A stretch of DNA of 64,000 nt from Clostridium sp. AWRP (GTDB taxonomy: Bacteria; Bacillota; Clostridia; Clostridiales; Clostridiaceae), in the NCBI RefSeq assembly GCF_004006395.2, contig NZ_CP029758.2, positions 3,348,001 to 3,412,000 on the forward strand, given 5' to 3'. The notes beneath the pieces are model-generated. The model worked only from the letters and a program-made list of their open reading frames with translations. It did no database searches and had not been told where the DNA came from. This document shows positions 16,566 to 25,414 of the stretch, piece after piece; within the stretch, counting starts at the first letter, position 1, and each line of letters opens with the position of its first letter. The translations under genes and the position numbers were made by a program.

Positions 16566-17732
16566 CTATCTAATAATTCTTACCATTACAACTCCATTGA
16601 TTGCCTTAATTTTTTCCAGTACCTCAGAAGTTACATTACCATCAACATCTATTATATTGTATGCAATTTTTCCCTTATGACTATTTAGCAAACTGGCAAT
16701 ATTTATTTCATTTTGTGCTAATATAGTTGTTACCTGTCCAACCATATTAGGAACATTGATATTTCCCACTAAAAGCCTTATGTGACCTTTGTACTCTAGA
16801 TCACAATTTGGGAAATTTACTGAATTTTTAATAGTACCTCTTTCAAGAAAGTTTCTAAGTTCCTCTATTGCCATAGCTGCACAATTTTCCTCTGATTCAG
16901 GCGTTGAAGCTCCTAAATGAGGAATTGTAATAATATTATCATTTCCTATTAATTCATCCTCTGGGAAATCTGTGACATAGCAGCTTACAGTGCCATCTTC
17001 TATTGCTTCAAGTAAATCTTTATTTACAACTAGTCCACCTCTTGCTATGTTTATTATTTTCATACCTTTTTTCATAATTGCAAACTTTTCTTTATTAATC
17101 ATACCTTTTGTATTATTATTTAGTGGAACATGAATAGTAATATAATCTGCTTCAGCAAGTAAGCTATCAAAATTCATCTCTTTTTCTACCTTTCGAGAAA
17201 GATTCCATGCTGAATCTACGGATATGTATGGGTCATACCCTATTACCTCCATACCAAGTGCAAGTGCATCATTGGCAACTGCTGCTCCTATAGCACCCAG
17301 TCCTATAATTCCAAGCTTTTTTCCTTTAATTTCTGGGCCTTGAAACTGACTTTTGGATTTCTCCACTAACTTTGCAACATCTTCACCTTTTCCTTTAAGA
17401 GACTTAGTCCAATTTATTCCTCTATATATCTTTCTTGAAGAAAGAAAAAGAGATGCTAAAACTAACTCTTTAACAGCATTTGCATTAGCTCCTGGGGTAT
17501 TAAATACAACAATTCCATTTTCAGAACATTTGTCTATTGCTATATTATTAACTCCAGCTCCTGCCCTTGCAATTGCTTTAAGATTTTGAGGAAGTTCGGC
17601 ATTAAGCAAATTGAAACTTCTAAGAAGAATTCCGTCTGGATTATCGAAATTTTCCCCAATTTCATATAAATCATTTGGCATTGTATTAAGTTTTTCTTGT
17701 GATATGTTATTGTACTTTTGAATTTTAAACAT
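16566..17732 (-). CDS. serA: D-3-phosphoglycerate dehydrogenase
   Basis: 388-residue D-isomer-specific 2-hydroxyacid dehydrogenase. The NAD-binding motif GLGAIGAAVANDAL lies near residue 145. The catalytic Arg, Glu and His are in NIARGGLVV, DFPEDEL and TIPHLGAST. A C-terminal ACT domain (~residues 320-388, NVPNMVGQVTTILAQNEINI) suggests feedback inhibition by serine. It catalyses the first step of serine synthesis from glycolysis. Clostridial serA is often paired with a serC aminotransferase; here it stands alone, with repeats filling the 590 bases upstream. A related hydroxyacid dehydrogenase role is possible, but the ACT domain and length favour SerA. Confidence 0.88.
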   Translation of the reverse strand: MFKIQKYNNISQEKLNTMPNDLYEIGENFDNPDGILLRSFNLLNAELPQNLKAIARAGAGVNNIAIDKCSENGIVVFNTPGANANAVKELVLASLFLSSRKIYRGINWTKSLKGKGEDVAKLVEKSKSQFQGPEIKGKKLGIIGLGAIGAAVANDALALGMEVIGYDPYISVDSAWNLSRKVEKEMNFDSLLAEADYITIHVPLNNNTKGMINKEKFAIMKKGMKIINIARGGLVVNKDLLEAIEDGTVSCYVTDFPEDELIGNDNIITIPHLGASTPESEENCAAMAIEELRNFLERGTIKNSVNFPNCDLEYKGHIRLLVGNINVPNMVGQVTTILAQNEINIASLLNSHKGKIAYNIIDVDGNVTSEVLEKIKAINGVVMVRIIR

Positions 17733-17754
17733 TTAATTGCCCCCTATATCATTT

Positions 17755-17805
17755 ATCTGATGGCTGCCTACTGTAACACTCCCACTAAGTAAGATTCCTT
17801 GATAG
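17755..17805 (+). repeat. partial copy of the TTTATCYGATG repeat family (copy A)
   Basis: The sequence starting ATCTGATGGCTGCCTACT is nearly repeated at 18281-18331, and its first ~35 bases match the start of the structured element at 32063. Both copies are read on the plus strand, 526 bases apart, and flank a MITE-like palindrome. This copy lacks the conserved 3' hairpin of the full-length element. Confidence 0.65.
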
Positions 17806-17897
17806 AAAATAGCTTGACCATTTGTCAGATTTATTATTATATTATCAAAATTCAAGCATTTGGGCAACTCTACTATAATACAAATGCTGAATTATTT

Positions 17898-18223
17898 ACT
17901 CAACTTTCGCAGTTTAAAAAAATTACGACCTAATTTTTTTAATTGAAAGTTGAAAGTTGAAAGTTGAAAGTTGAAAATTGAAAATTGAGAGTTGAGAGTG
18001 ACGGTTGATTTTTAGCTATCGCAAAAAATCTTTAAACTTATATGAACCATCAATGTTTGACTTTAGCGAAACAAGGCTTCAAAATTTAATTAAAGATTTT
18101 TTGTAGTGTAACGGAAAAAAATCCACATTAACTCTCCACTTTCCACTCTCAATTCTCAACTAATCAAATTGCGACGCAAGTTTTTTATATTAAGTCAAAC
18201 TTTTACATATGCAAAAGTTGAGT
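17898..18223. mobile_element. MITE-like palindromic element (~326 bp)
   Basis: The ends are imperfect inverted repeats: ACTCAACTTTCGCA (17898-17911) and TGCAAAAGTTGAGT (18210-18223). Inside are nested inverted arms. A TTGAAAG heptamer tandem array and TTGAGAGTTGAGAGTG on the left (17942-18000) face AACTCTCCACTTTCCACTCTC on the right (18129-18149). The centre has a perfect 14-bp pair CAAAAAATCTTTAA (18022-18035) / TTAAAGATTTTTTG (18090-18103). There is no coding frame. Size, terminal inverted repeats and lack of genes fit a non-autonomous MITE or a very long RNA hairpin. The surrounding non-coding stretch 17733-18372 holds this element, the two copies of the ATCTGATGGC repeat and nothing else that I recognise. 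Confidence 0.65.
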
Positions 18224-18280
18224 TATTTATTTATACTATTATAAATTTAACCTATATTTAAGGTTACAATGTTATATTTT

Positions 18281-18331
18281 ATCTGATGGCTACCTACTAT
18301 AACACTTCCAATAGGTAAGATTCATTGATAT
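18281..18331 (+). repeat. partial copy of the TTTATCYGATG repeat family (copy B)
   Basis: ATCTGATGGCTACCTACT is followed by a short A/C-rich stretch and GGTAAGATTCATTGATA. It matches copy A at 17755-17805 with only a few substitutions, in the same orientation. It ends ~40 bases before the alarmone synthetase gene and may lie in that gene's leader. Confidence 0.65.
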
Positions 18332-18372
18332 TAGAAATTGAAAATAACTATTTAGGTAAGGAGGAATACCTG

Positions 18373-19023
18373 ATGCAGCAGTATAAATATGGCATTAAAT
18401 ATGAAACATTGTCACCTGAACATGAATTTTATAAAGAATCTTATATACTATTAGAAGGAGCAATTATTGAAGTTATCTCCAGATTGGATATTATTCGAAA
18501 ATACAAAGTAGCAAAACAATGTAAAGATCCTATTGAACACTGTAAGGCGAGAATTAAGTCGGCTGAAAGTATGAAAGAAAAATTGATGCGAAAAAATTTA
18601 CCTGTTACGGTAGAAAGTGCTTTAATGGAAATCCACGATGCAGCTGGAATCCGTGTTATCTGTCCATTCTTAGATGATATTTATTGGATTGTAAACATGT
18701 TAAAGAACCAGCAGGATATTAAGATTATTAAGGAAAAAGATTATATTTGCAATCCAAAGCCAAATGGCTATCGTAGTTATCATATGATTTTACAAGTGCC
18801 ATTACATCTAGAAAATAAGATTGAAATGGTGTACTGTGAGATTCAAATACGTACTATTGCAATGGATTGTTGGGCAAGTTTAGAGCACCAGTTAAAATAC
18901 AAGAAAAACATTTCTAATGAAAAAATGATTATAAATGAATTAAAACGTTGTGCAGATGAAATTGCTTCAACAGATTTAAATTTGCAAACTATTTCAGATA
19001 TGTTAAATGAAATACAATATTAG
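18373..19023 (+). CDS. small alarmone synthetase (RelQ/RelP type, ppGpp synthetase)
   Basis: 216-residue protein consisting only of the RelA/SpoT synthetase domain. HDAAGIRVICPF (~residues 79-90), the YICNPKPNGYRSYH loop, and EIQIRTIAMDCWASLEHQ are the standard motifs for pyrophosphate transfer from ATP to GDP or GTP. No hydrolase, TGS or ACT domain is present, so it belongs with RelQ/YjbM or RelP/YwaC; I cannot choose between these. The ATG at 18373 follows AAGGAGGAA by 8 bases, while an in-frame ATT-type start upstream has no site. A palindromic repeat separates it from the following two-component genes, so it is probably its own transcript. Confidence 0.9.
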   Translation: MQQYKYGIKYETLSPEHEFYKESYILLEGAIIEVISRLDIIRKYKVAKQCKDPIEHCKARIKSAESMKEKLMRKNLPVTVESALMEIHDAAGIRVICPFLDDIYWIVNMLKNQQDIKIIKEKDYICNPKPNGYRSYHMILQVPLHLENKIEMVYCEIQIRTIAMDCWASLEHQLKYKKNISNEKMIINELKRCADEIASTDLNLQTISDMLNEIQY

Positions 19024-19114
19024 GGATTTTCAAAGAAATAACCAGTCAGTATGCTAGCCTATTTTTTATCATACTGCGTCACATCTTTGACTTATTAGTT
19101 CCTTTCAAATCCCT
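19022..19114. repeat. palindromic repeat (GGGATTT...AAATCCC)
   Basis: AGGGATTT at the left end and AAATCCCT at the right end close a long stem, continued by CAAAGAAATAACCAGTC facing GACTTATTAGTTCCTTT. An inner AGTATG/CATACT pair sits near the loop. The arm sequence GGSATTT..AARGAAATAAC.AGTC recurs at 33247-33287 in a shortened form. It follows the synthetase stop directly and could also act as a terminator or RNA-processing site. Confidence 0.65.
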
Positions 19115-19134
19115 TAAGATGGAGAAGATATATT

Positions 19135-19809
19135 ATGAGAGTTTTACTTGCAGAAGATGAAAAAGAATTGTCAAATGCACTAGCTATCATTTTAAAACAT
19201 AACAATTATTCAGTGGATGCTGTATATGATGGAGCAGATGCATTAAAATATGGATTATCCAAAAGTTATGATGTAATTATTTTAGATATTATGATGCCAA
19301 AGATAAATGGCCTTGAGGTGTTAGAAAATCTAAGAAAAGAAGGAATACATACACCTATTTTAATGCTTACTGCAAAGGCTGAGATTGAAGATAGAATTCT
19401 TGGACTAAATACAGGCGCAGATGATTATTTAAGCAAACCTTTTGCTATGGGGGAATTGCTAGCCAGAATTCATGCTATAACCAGACGAAAGAGTGAATTT
19501 ACACCAAACTTAATTAAAGTAGGAAATATTATCCTCAACAAAGAAAACTATGAATTATCAAGTAAAAAATCCTCTCTAAGACTTGGCAACAAGGAATTTC
19601 AGATGCTTGAGATGCTAATGAATAATCCAAAATGTTTAATTTCCACAGAACAGTTTATTGAAAGAATTTGGGGATATGATGAGGAAGCTGAAATCAATGT
19701 GGTGCTGGTATACATTTCTTATCTGCGTAAAAAGCTGTCATCTTTAGGTGCTAATGTAAAAATTAATTCAAGGAGAGATTCCTGCTATACATTGGAGGAG
19801 ATTAAATGA
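19135..19809 (+). CDS. OmpR/PhoB-family response regulator
   Basis: 224-residue response regulator. The receiver domain has acidic residues E7/D8, phospho-acceptor D51 (VIILDIMMP), and the conserved lysine in YLSKPF. Residues ~125-222 form a winged-helix domain, with the GNKEFQMLEMLM helix and the NVVLVYISYLRKKL recognition helix. It overlaps the downstream kinase gene by four bases (ATGA), so the pair is co-translated. The start follows GGAGAAG. Targets are unknown. Confidence 0.94.
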   Translation: MRVLLAEDEKELSNALAIILKHNNYSVDAVYDGADALKYGLSKSYDVIILDIMMPKINGLEVLENLRKEGIHTPILMLTAKAEIEDRILGLNTGADDYLSKPFAMGELLARIHAITRRKSEFTPNLIKVGNIILNKENYELSSKKSSLRLGNKEFQMLEMLMNNPKCLISTEQFIERIWGYDEEAEINVVLVYISYLRKKLSSLGANVKINSRRDSCYTLEEIK

Positions 19810-21035
19810 TTAAAAAATTACAGAGAAAATTCATTATGATTACAATGGGTTCATTGGCTTTGGTTGTATTCATTCTCCTTGGCTCCATTAATGTAGTTAA
19901 TCTTTATCAGATAGACCGTAAAGTGAATGGTGCCCTTAAAATTCTTTCAGAAAATCAGGGAAAGTTTCCAATATATAAAAAAGGAAAGCTGCCACCTAAT
20001 GAGCAAAGATTTGGTTTTCAAATGAATGCAGAAACTCAGTTTGAAACACGGTATTTTATAGTAAAGGTCAATAAAGACGGTAGTATCCGAGAAATTGATA
20101 CAAACCATATTGCTGCTGTTTCTTCAACCGATGCAGCAGGATATGCCAATAAAGTACTAGATGGCGGTAAAACTAATGGATATAGTGACATCTATAAATA
20201 TATAGTAGTAAATAAACCGGATGGTCTAATGCTTGTATTCATTGATTGTAGAAGCCAGATACAGATAGCTACTTTATTTTTACTAACTTCTTGTGGAGTT
20301 GCACTAATAACTCTTTTGCTTGTGTTTATTCTCGTGTCCATTTTCTCTAAAAAAGCGATTAATCCTATTATTGAAAATATGGAAAAACAAAAACAGTTTA
20401 TTACTGATGCAGGACACGAGATCAAGACGCCACTTGCCATTATTTCAGCTAATGCAGATGTGCTGGAACTAACTCACGGTAAAAGTGAATGGATTACAAG
20501 CACTCGAAATCAAATTTTCCGTCTTAATAAGCTTGTAAAAAATTTACTAACACTTTCAAAGATGGATGAAGGAAATATTAAATTGGTGTTTACTGATTTT
20601 GATTTGAGTGATTCAGTTTTTGAAACGGCCGCTCCATTTGCGACCATTGCAGAAACACAGAATAAAAAATTTCTAATGGACATTATACCAGGACTGAATT
20701 TACATGGGGATGAAGATAGTATCCACCAACTCGTTTCTACTCTTGTGGACAATGCTGTGAAGTATACTAATGAGAAAGGAACTATCAAAATTTCTTTGTC
20801 TGCTGCAAAGAAAGGATCAAAGCTAGAAGTATATAATACAACAGATGACATTGATAAAGAAAACTTAGACAAGTTATTTGACAGATTCTATCGAGCGGAC
20901 TCCTCAAGATCCAGAGAAACTGGAGGGTATGGAATTGGACTTTCCATTGCAAAATCCATTGTACAGGCTCATCATGGAAAGATTTCAGTTAGAAGTGAGG
21001 ATGGAAAATCCATTTGCTTTACTGTTCTAATCTAA
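19806..21035 (+). CDS. sensor histidine kinase
   Basis: 409-residue membrane kinase paired with the OmpR regulator. Membrane helices at ~12-32 and ~155-180 bracket an extracytoplasmic sensor domain of ~120 residues. The H-box is DAGHEIKTPL, with the phosphorylated His at 204; the N-box is VDNAVKYT; the G boxes are in RFYRADSSRSRETGGYGIGLSIAKSI. I do not see a clear HAMP domain; the second helix runs almost directly into the dimerisation helix. The signal is unknown. Confidence 0.93.
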   Translation: MIKKLQRKFIMITMGSLALVVFILLGSINVVNLYQIDRKVNGALKILSENQGKFPIYKKGKLPPNEQRFGFQMNAETQFETRYFIVKVNKDGSIREIDTNHIAAVSSTDAAGYANKVLDGGKTNGYSDIYKYIVVNKPDGLMLVFIDCRSQIQIATLFLLTSCGVALITLLLVFILVSIFSKKAINPIIENMEKQKQFITDAGHEIKTPLAIISANADVLELTHGKSEWITSTRNQIFRLNKLVKNLLTLSKMDEGNIKLVFTDFDLSDSVFETAAPFATIAETQNKKFLMDIIPGLNLHGDEDSIHQLVSTLVDNAVKYTNEKGTIKISLSAAKKGSKLEVYNTTDDIDKENLDKLFDRFYRADSSRSRETGGYGIGLSIAKSIVQAHHGKISVRSEDGKSICFTVLI

Positions 21036-21177
21036 TTAAAGTATCTATTACTGCTTCCTTAATTTTAAGTCAATGCTTGCAAAAGATAAAATTTCTACAA
21101 AAAATTTTGTAATTGTACATGTTATGACTTAAAATAAATTATAAGCAGTATATAGATTAGTTTAGAGGAGTATGACC

Positions 21178-23928
21178 ATGTATGGAATTTTATTCAGTAT
21201 AAGTTTTGCAGTTTCTATAATTTTATTAGTTCTTCTGTATAGAGTAAAAAATGCTGCCATCACAAAGTTATTGATCATAAGTACTGTGCTTGTTTCTTTA
21301 TGGCTTTTAATGGAAATACTTAGCTATTATATAAAAACAAACGAAATTGCAATTCTATTTCAGAAGATAGAATTTATCAGTATAGTATTTATATCACCAC
21401 TTTACCTGTTAATAATAAATGAATATGCTAATAGAAATAGAAAAGATCTTTACTTTATTTTATTAATTTTTATTATACCAATATTATCATTACTGTCTTT
21501 AATTTCTAACAGTATACCCTACAAATTTATGTCACATGTTAGTATGTCATATATTAATGGTATTCCCATATTGTTATACGTGCCAAATATCGGATTCTAC
21601 ATTAATCTCATTTATACCTACTGCAGCATTTTGATTGGATGCTATATTCTCATGGTAAGATCACTAAATTCTCCAAAATTATATCGCAGACAAAGTACAT
21701 TTATTTTTATAGGTACAATTATATCAATCGGGCTCAACTTTTTGTTTATTAGTTCTAATTCAAAATTAGTCTTTATAGATGCTACTCCTATTTGCATACT
21801 ATTAACATTGATTGTATTATACTGGGGAATATTTCATATGCCCAAGTTAGTAATGGTACCAATTGCCAGAGATCTTCTAGTAGAAAATATTAAAGACATT
21901 GTTATTATAGTAGATTCTTCTAACAAAATAATAGATATCAATCCAGCAGGCATTAAACTTATAATGTCTTTCAAAAATAAAAAATCTAATATTAAACGAG
22001 AGATGAATTTTATAGGAATAAAAATTAATGACCTATTAGAATTCGTACCAAATATAAAACACGTTGCTACAATAAGTGATACAAGCAGCGAATATACAAT
22101 TACTTTTAACTTCAACAATAGAACTTTTTACTATAGAGTATATAAATCTTCTATTTTTGATACAGATAAATCTGAAATTGGCAGATTATTTACCTTTCAC
22201 AATATAACTAAAATGCAGGAATACACTAATAACCTTAAACAACTAAATGATGAATTATTAATTTCATATAGAATAATCGGCACTGCCATGGAAGGTGTAT
22301 TGATAACAGATGCTTCTGGAAATATTATCAAAGTGAATGATTCTTTTCAAAGAATATCGGGGTATAAAAAAGAATATTTAATTGGAAAAAACCCTAGAAT
22401 ACTTAAATCCGGCCGTCACAATAAAAAATTCTATTTAAATATGTGGCAAAATTTAATTGCTAATGGTTATTGGGAAGGTGAAATTTGGAATAAAGCCAAA
22501 AATGGAAAACTATATCCTAAATGGATGTCAATAACATCTTTGAATGGATCGGATGGGACTGTAGAAAATTACATTGCTATTTCTACAGACATTAGTAAAC
22601 TAAAAATGACAGAAGATAAACTTCACAATCTTGCCTATTATGACCCATTAACGGGTATACCAAATAGGACTCTCTTTTATGAAAGACTTGAGAGGGCACT
22701 TATAAGAGGTAATGACAACAAAAAAGCAGTAGCTTTGCTATTTATGGATTTAGATGGTTTTAAATTCATTAATGACTCCTTAGGTCATGCAGCTGGAGAT
22801 TTACTTCTTAAAAAAGTCGCATTCCGCATTAAATCCAATATTCGAAAATCTGATACTGTATCAAGATTAGGAGGAGATGAGTTTACTGTAATACTTGAAA
22901 ACGTAGAAAATCAAGAATATGTAAAAACTATAGCACAATCTATCATTAATAAAATACTCATTCCTTATAATATACTTGACCAGGAAATAACTTTAGGAGT
23001 AAGTATAGGAATATCCATGGCACCCTATGATGAATGTACTGTTGAAGGCTTAATTAGAAAAGCAGATGCTGCAATGTATGACGCAAAGGAATCCGGAAAA
23101 GGAATATATTCTTTTTCGTCAAAGGAAATTGAAAGGAAAAATCATGAAATTCTTGAAATGCACATAAGATTGACTACAGCGCTGCGCAATAATGAATTTA
23201 GTTTATATCTTCAGCCGCAAACTGCTTTTGACGGAAATGACTTTAAAGTAGTTGGTGCTGAAGCCCTTATTAGGTGGGAAACAGCAGATGGTAAAATATT
23301 TACACCAGATAAATTCATACCTATATCTGAAAGCAATAGAATGATAATACCTATTGGTAACTGGATATTAGAAGAAATTTTTAGAATTGATAAAGTATTA
23401 AAAAGCAGTGGTATTAATATTAAATTATCAATTAACATTTCATCAAAACAATTTGAAAATAACAATTTAGTTTCAAAAATTAGAGAAATTTTCAAAGATA
23501 ATAGTTCTCAAAATATTGATTTAACAATTGAAATAACAGAGAGTTTTTTGCTGCAGAATATTGAAGAAGCAATACAAAACTTGCTGGAAATAAAGGAATT
23601 AGGAATTGGTATTTCAATAGATGACTTCGGCACAGGGTTTTCTTCCCTGAGTTATTTAACTCATTTGCCTGTAGATTATTTAAAAATTGATAAATCCTTC
23701 ATAGACGATATTGCAAATATAAATCACAAGAATATTACCCCAAGTATTATTTCTATGGCAAAAACTCTTAATCTAAAAACCGTTGCAGAGGGTGTAGAAA
23801 CACAGGAACAAATTAACAGATTAATTGATGAAGGATGTGATGAACTTCAGGGATATTATTTTAGCAGACCTCTTACTGTTAGTGATTTTATCAAATATGT
23901 AAAGCAATATAACATTAATAAAAATTAA
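21178..23928 (+). CDS. membrane-bound c-di-GMP protein: 7TM-PAS-PAS-GGDEF-EAL
   Basis: 916-residue protein. Seven membrane segments fill residues ~1-215, like the histidine-kinase-type 7TM sensor. Two PAS-like domains follow: ~220-350, and ~360-490 with the GNIIKVNDSFQRISGYKKEYLIG pattern. A GGDEF domain has an intact RLGGDEF at ~562-568. An EAL domain begins at ~695 (GAEALIRW) and keeps the DDFGTG and late E/Q-rich metal sites. Both active sites look intact, so it may synthesise or degrade c-di-GMP depending on input. I start at 21178: the GAGGAG at 21165-21170 is seven bases from that ATG, but only one base from the in-frame ATG at 21172. It is alone; neighbours suggest no specific stimulus. 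Confidence 0.92.
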   Translation: MYGILFSISFAVSIILLVLLYRVKNAAITKLLIISTVLVSLWLLMEILSYYIKTNEIAILFQKIEFISIVFISPLYLLIINEYANRNRKDLYFILLIFIIPILSLLSLISNSIPYKFMSHVSMSYINGIPILLYVPNIGFYINLIYTYCSILIGCYILMVRSLNSPKLYRRQSTFIFIGTIISIGLNFLFISSNSKLVFIDATPICILLTLIVLYWGIFHMPKLVMVPIARDLLVENIKDIVIIVDSSNKIIDINPAGIKLIMSFKNKKSNIKREMNFIGIKINDLLEFVPNIKHVATISDTSSEYTITFNFNNRTFYYRVYKSSIFDTDKSEIGRLFTFHNITKMQEYTNNLKQLNDELLISYRIIGTAMEGVLITDASGNIIKVNDSFQRISGYKKEYLIGKNPRILKSGRHNKKFYLNMWQNLIANGYWEGEIWNKAKNGKLYPKWMSITSLNGSDGTVENYIAISTDISKLKMTEDKLHNLAYYDPLTGIPNRTLFYERLERALIRGNDNKKAVALLFMDLDGFKFINDSLGHAAGDLLLKKVAFRIKSNIRKSDTVSRLGGDEFTVILENVENQEYVKTIAQSIINKILIPYNILDQEITLGVSIGISMAPYDECTVEGLIRKADAAMYDAKESGKGIYSFSSKEIERKNHEILEMHIRLTTALRNNEFSLYLQPQTAFDGNDFKVVGAEALIRWETADGKIFTPDKFIPISESNRMIIPIGNWILEEIFRIDKVLKSSGINIKLSINISSKQFENNNLVSKIREIFKDNSSQNIDLTIEITESFLLQNIEEAIQNLLEIKELGIGISIDDFGTGFSSLSYLTHLPVDYLKIDKSFIDDIANINHKNITPSIISMAKTLNLKTVAEGVETQEQINRLIDEGCDELQGYYFSRPLTVSDFIKYVKQYNINKN

Positions 23929-23960
23929 CAAGTACATATTCCTCTCCTTTTAAGGAAAAA

Positions 23961-24097
23961 ATATAAACAGAGTTCTTGGTTTCATGTGGAGTTTTTTCTC
24001 CATCTGAAACTTAGAAATCGTTATCCAGGCGCGTAGCAGTGCTTATCCCCCACTTTGATAGAAGATGGGGGTGTTAGCAATGGTAGCGATCGGATAA
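23961..24097 (-). repeat. structured RNA-like repeat, copy 1 (reads on the minus strand)
   Basis: On the minus strand it starts TTATCCGAT (24097 down) and closes with GGATAACG (to ~24021). The inner variable stem pairs AGCA/TGCT and CCCCC/GGGGG. After the outer stem a fixed linker, ACGATTTCTAA, leads to a hairpin GTTTCAGATGGAG/CTCCACATGAAAC (24010-23979) and CAAGAACTCTG. The fixed parts match the element at 32061-32197 in the opposite orientation almost base for base, whereas the inner stem differs in sequence but still pairs. It fills most of the gap between the GGDEF-EAL gene and the lipoprotein gene. Confidence 0.75.
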
Positions 24098-24152
24098 AAA
24101 GTACGTTTGAAGTTTTAAGTAAATCATATATTCCAAGAAAGGAGTCTTATTA

Positions 24153-25199
24153 ATGAAAATAAATAAAAAATCATTTCTTGCATTAATTTTATCACTTATG
24201 TCTGTAGTACCTTTTTCTGGCTGTGAAAATACTACTGGAAACAATGAATCAAAAACTACTACAGAACCTGCAACAATTGAAGCCAAAAATACTAATATCA
24301 AAGTAGGCCGATCTATTGTAAATTTAGCTCTTGCAAAACAAATTACTACCGCAGCCGAGGCAAAAGCAAAAGAGATAAAGGTTCCTATGTATATTACTAT
24401 TGACGATGCTGATGCAAACTTAATTTCTATTAATAGAATGGCTGGAACAATTTTAGCTAGTGAAAAAATATCACAGAGTAAAGCATATACTGCCGTTGCA
24501 CTAAAAATGCCAACTAGTAAACTTACATCTCTCTCTCAACCAGGATCATCTTTATATGGTATACAAAATAATAGCAATATAATTATTTTTGGTGGAGGTT
24601 TCCCTCTACTACTAAATGGCGAAGTTATTGGTTCTATTGGTGTAAGCGGTGGTTCTGTTGAACAAGACATGCAAGTAGCTCAAGCTGGTTTAAAAAAATA
24701 TAAAGAAATTGCTGAAGGCTTGAAGAGCAACTCTGTAATAACACAATCAGAGGCATCTAAAAATATAACTGGCACTAAAATAACTGATTATGGAATTAAT
24801 GTTGAACTAGCCAGAAAAATGGCTATTGCAGTTGAGAAAAAATCTGCTGAAATCGGTGTACCAATGTGGTTCTCCGCAGTAGACAAAGGCGGTAATCTAA
24901 TTTTAGAGCAAAGAATGGAAGAAGCTTTGCTGGCAAGTAGAGAAATTTCATTAAACAAAGCATATACAGCAGCTACTCTTAAGCTTCCAACAGACGAAGT
25001 TTCAAAACTTTCCCAACCTGGAGCTCCTCTATTTGGTGTCCAGTCTGTTTCTAGAATGATCACCTTTGGAGGTGGATATCCACTTTCATATAACGGAAAA
25101 GTTATAGGTGGTGTTGGTGTAAGCGGCGGATCTGTTGAACAAGACATGCAAGTAGCTCAAGCTGCTATGGATGTATACAATGCAGAATTGAAAAAATAG
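24153..25199 (+). CDS. lipoprotein with two HbpS/GlcG-like domains
   Basis: 348-residue exported protein. Residues 1-24 are a type II signal peptide ending in the lipobox FSGC, so it is anchored to the outside of the membrane. Two homologous ~140-residue domains follow, at ~50-190 and ~212-347. Each starts with a LARKMA-like helix and ends with an almost identical SGGSVEQDMQVAQA block, the hallmark of the HbpS/GlcG (DUF336) family. Some family members bind haem extracellularly or act with two-component sensors; others occur with glycolate or propanediol enzymes. The tandem form suggests internal duplication. No haem-uptake genes are adjacent, so haem binding is a guess. An AAGGAG site precedes the ATG. 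Confidence 0.85.
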   Translation: MKINKKSFLALILSLMSVVPFSGCENTTGNNESKTTTEPATIEAKNTNIKVGRSIVNLALAKQITTAAEAKAKEIKVPMYITIDDADANLISINRMAGTILASEKISQSKAYTAVALKMPTSKLTSLSQPGSSLYGIQNNSNIIIFGGGFPLLLNGEVIGSIGVSGGSVEQDMQVAQAGLKKYKEIAEGLKSNSVITQSEASKNITGTKITDYGINVELARKMAIAVEKKSAEIGVPMWFSAVDKGGNLILEQRMEEALLASREISLNKAYTAATLKLPTDEVSKLSQPGAPLFGVQSVSRMITFGGGYPLSYNGKVIGGVGVSGGSVEQDMQVAQAAMDVYNAELKK

Positions 25200-25230
25200 T
25201 TAAAGAAAATAAAATTTTTAAATACAAGGA

Positions 25231-25260
25231 AAGAAGATAGCGGTCAGCTATCTTCTTTTT
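25231..25260 (+). terminator. intrinsic terminator after the lipoprotein gene
   Basis: GAAGATAGC (25233-25241) pairs with GCTATCTTC (25247-25255) around a five-base loop and is followed by five T. Confidence 0.92.
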
Positions 25261-25414
25261 CATTCTCAATTAACAAGTATGTAATTGCAATAAAACAGGT
25301 TGCTATTATAGCTAGTTTTATAACTTAAAAAATTACTGGAGTTTTTTTACTACAGAAAACATAATATTTATGATATCATTAAAAATAATGGACTCTATTT
25401 TAGGAGGAAACAAT

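Noticed and set aside
17942..18000. Tandem TTGAAAG array looked like a possible CRISPR or minisatellite
   Set aside because: Units are seven bases with no spacers, and the array is one arm of a larger inverted repeat; no cas genes are present.
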